From Methanobacteriota archaeon (lineage in GTDB: Archaea > Thermoplasmatota > Poseidoniia > Poseidoniales > SP79): a stretch of 7,554 nt of DNA. Location of the stretch: contig PAZI01000046.1 in the NCBI GenBank assembly GCA_002715545.1, forward strand, positions 8,909 to 16,462. The letters are read 5' to 3'. How positions within the stretch are numbered: position 1 is the first letter of the stretch; each line of letters starts with the position of its first letter. Below, piece after piece: positions 7,398 to 7,554 of this stretch. A program made the position numbers and the translations under genes. The notes under the pieces are model-generated. The model made no database searches. It saw only the letters and a list, made by a program, of their open reading frames with translations, and was not told the DNA's origin.

Positions 7398-7554
7398 AAT
7401 AATCCACTGCAATCAGTGTCTGTGTGGTCTTGACTCCTTCGACTAATCGAAATCGCTCTATGAGTATGCTCGTAAGGTGAGTCGTTGACTCAGCTTCAAT
7501 CATTGCAAGCAGGTCGTACTCACCATACAGTGCATGGACTTCAATCACTTCGGG
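7396..7554 (-). CDS. Lrp/AsnC effector-binding (RAM) protein, C-terminal part only
   Basis: Translating the minus strand from the window edge gives 52 residues and then TGA. The sequence has the RAM hallmarks: VHALYGEYDLLAMIEAE with the G-E-Y-D turn, a helix (about 24-36 of the visible part) and a final strand TQTLIAV. Aligned without gaps to the last 52 residues of the downstream RAM protein, 21 positions are identical by hand count (about 40%), so the two are clear paralogues. The N-terminal part lies beyond base 7554. It could therefore be another RAM-only protein, or a full Lrp/AsnC regulator with an N-terminal helix-turn-helix. The gene is upstream in the same presumed operon. Confidence 0.88.
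   Translation of the reverse strand, partial: PEVIEVHALYGEYDLLAMIEAESTTHLTSILIERFRLVEGVKTTQTLIAVDY

Noticed and set aside
7179..7433. Plus-strand open frame of 84 codons across the RAM genes
   Set aside because: It runs antisense to two clear RAM-domain genes and its translation is low-complexity without motif.
1..7554. A defence system, toxin-antitoxin pair or mobile element built around the STAND protein
   Set aside because: STAND proteins occur in antiviral systems, but here the protein has a DNA-binding wHTH, lacks an effector domain such as a nuclease, TIR or protease, and sits among housekeeping-type genes with no transposase, integrase or direct-repeat borders.

Overview
The window most likely comes from an uncultivated mesophilic archaeon, and my best guess is a marine Thermoplasmatota (Poseidoniales / marine group II-like). 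This is inference from gene content. There is an archaeal-style wHTH-STAND-helical-repeat regulator, a pair of adjacent stand-alone Lrp/AsnC effector domains (RAM), and a large secreted protein anchored by one C-terminal membrane helix with a Pro/Gly/Asp/Trp tail. The bacterial-type UvrC is compatible, since mesophilic archaea commonly carry transferred uvrABC genes. There is no rRNA, tRNA or marker gene to settle the taxonomy.

Layout: (1) about 1-136, short leader with nothing recognisable except a weak TATA-like box. (2) 137-3229 (+), a 1030-residue secreted, membrane-anchored protein of unknown function with diverged internal repeats and ten extracellular cysteines. (3) 3239-4975 (-), a complete uvrC for nucleotide excision repair, tail-to-tail with the preceding gene across 9 bases. 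(4) 4976-5027, a 52-base divergent intergenic region with three CAATGC copies and a perfect 11-base palindrome. (5) 5028-7160 (+), a predicted wHTH-STAND transcriptional regulator whose P-loop lysine is replaced by leucine. (6) 7153-7386 (-), a 77-residue RAM-only protein whose end overlaps the regulator's end by 8 bases. (7) 7396-7554 (-), the C-terminal part of a second, paralogous RAM protein running out of the window. It sits 9 bases upstream of the first and is probably in the same operon.

No single pathway links these genes. The divergent uvrC/STAND pair could share a control region, so the regulator might control itself and possibly uvrC, but this is only a positional hypothesis. The two RAM proteins probably work together as a homo- or hetero-oligomeric small-molecule sensor. 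Coding density is very high and no gene-free stretch exceeds about 140 bases. I found no RNA gene, mobile element or CRISPR array. The most unusual points are the altered Walker A motif in the STAND protein, the tandem RAM pair, and the repeat-containing surface protein. None of these amounts to a demonstrated new system.
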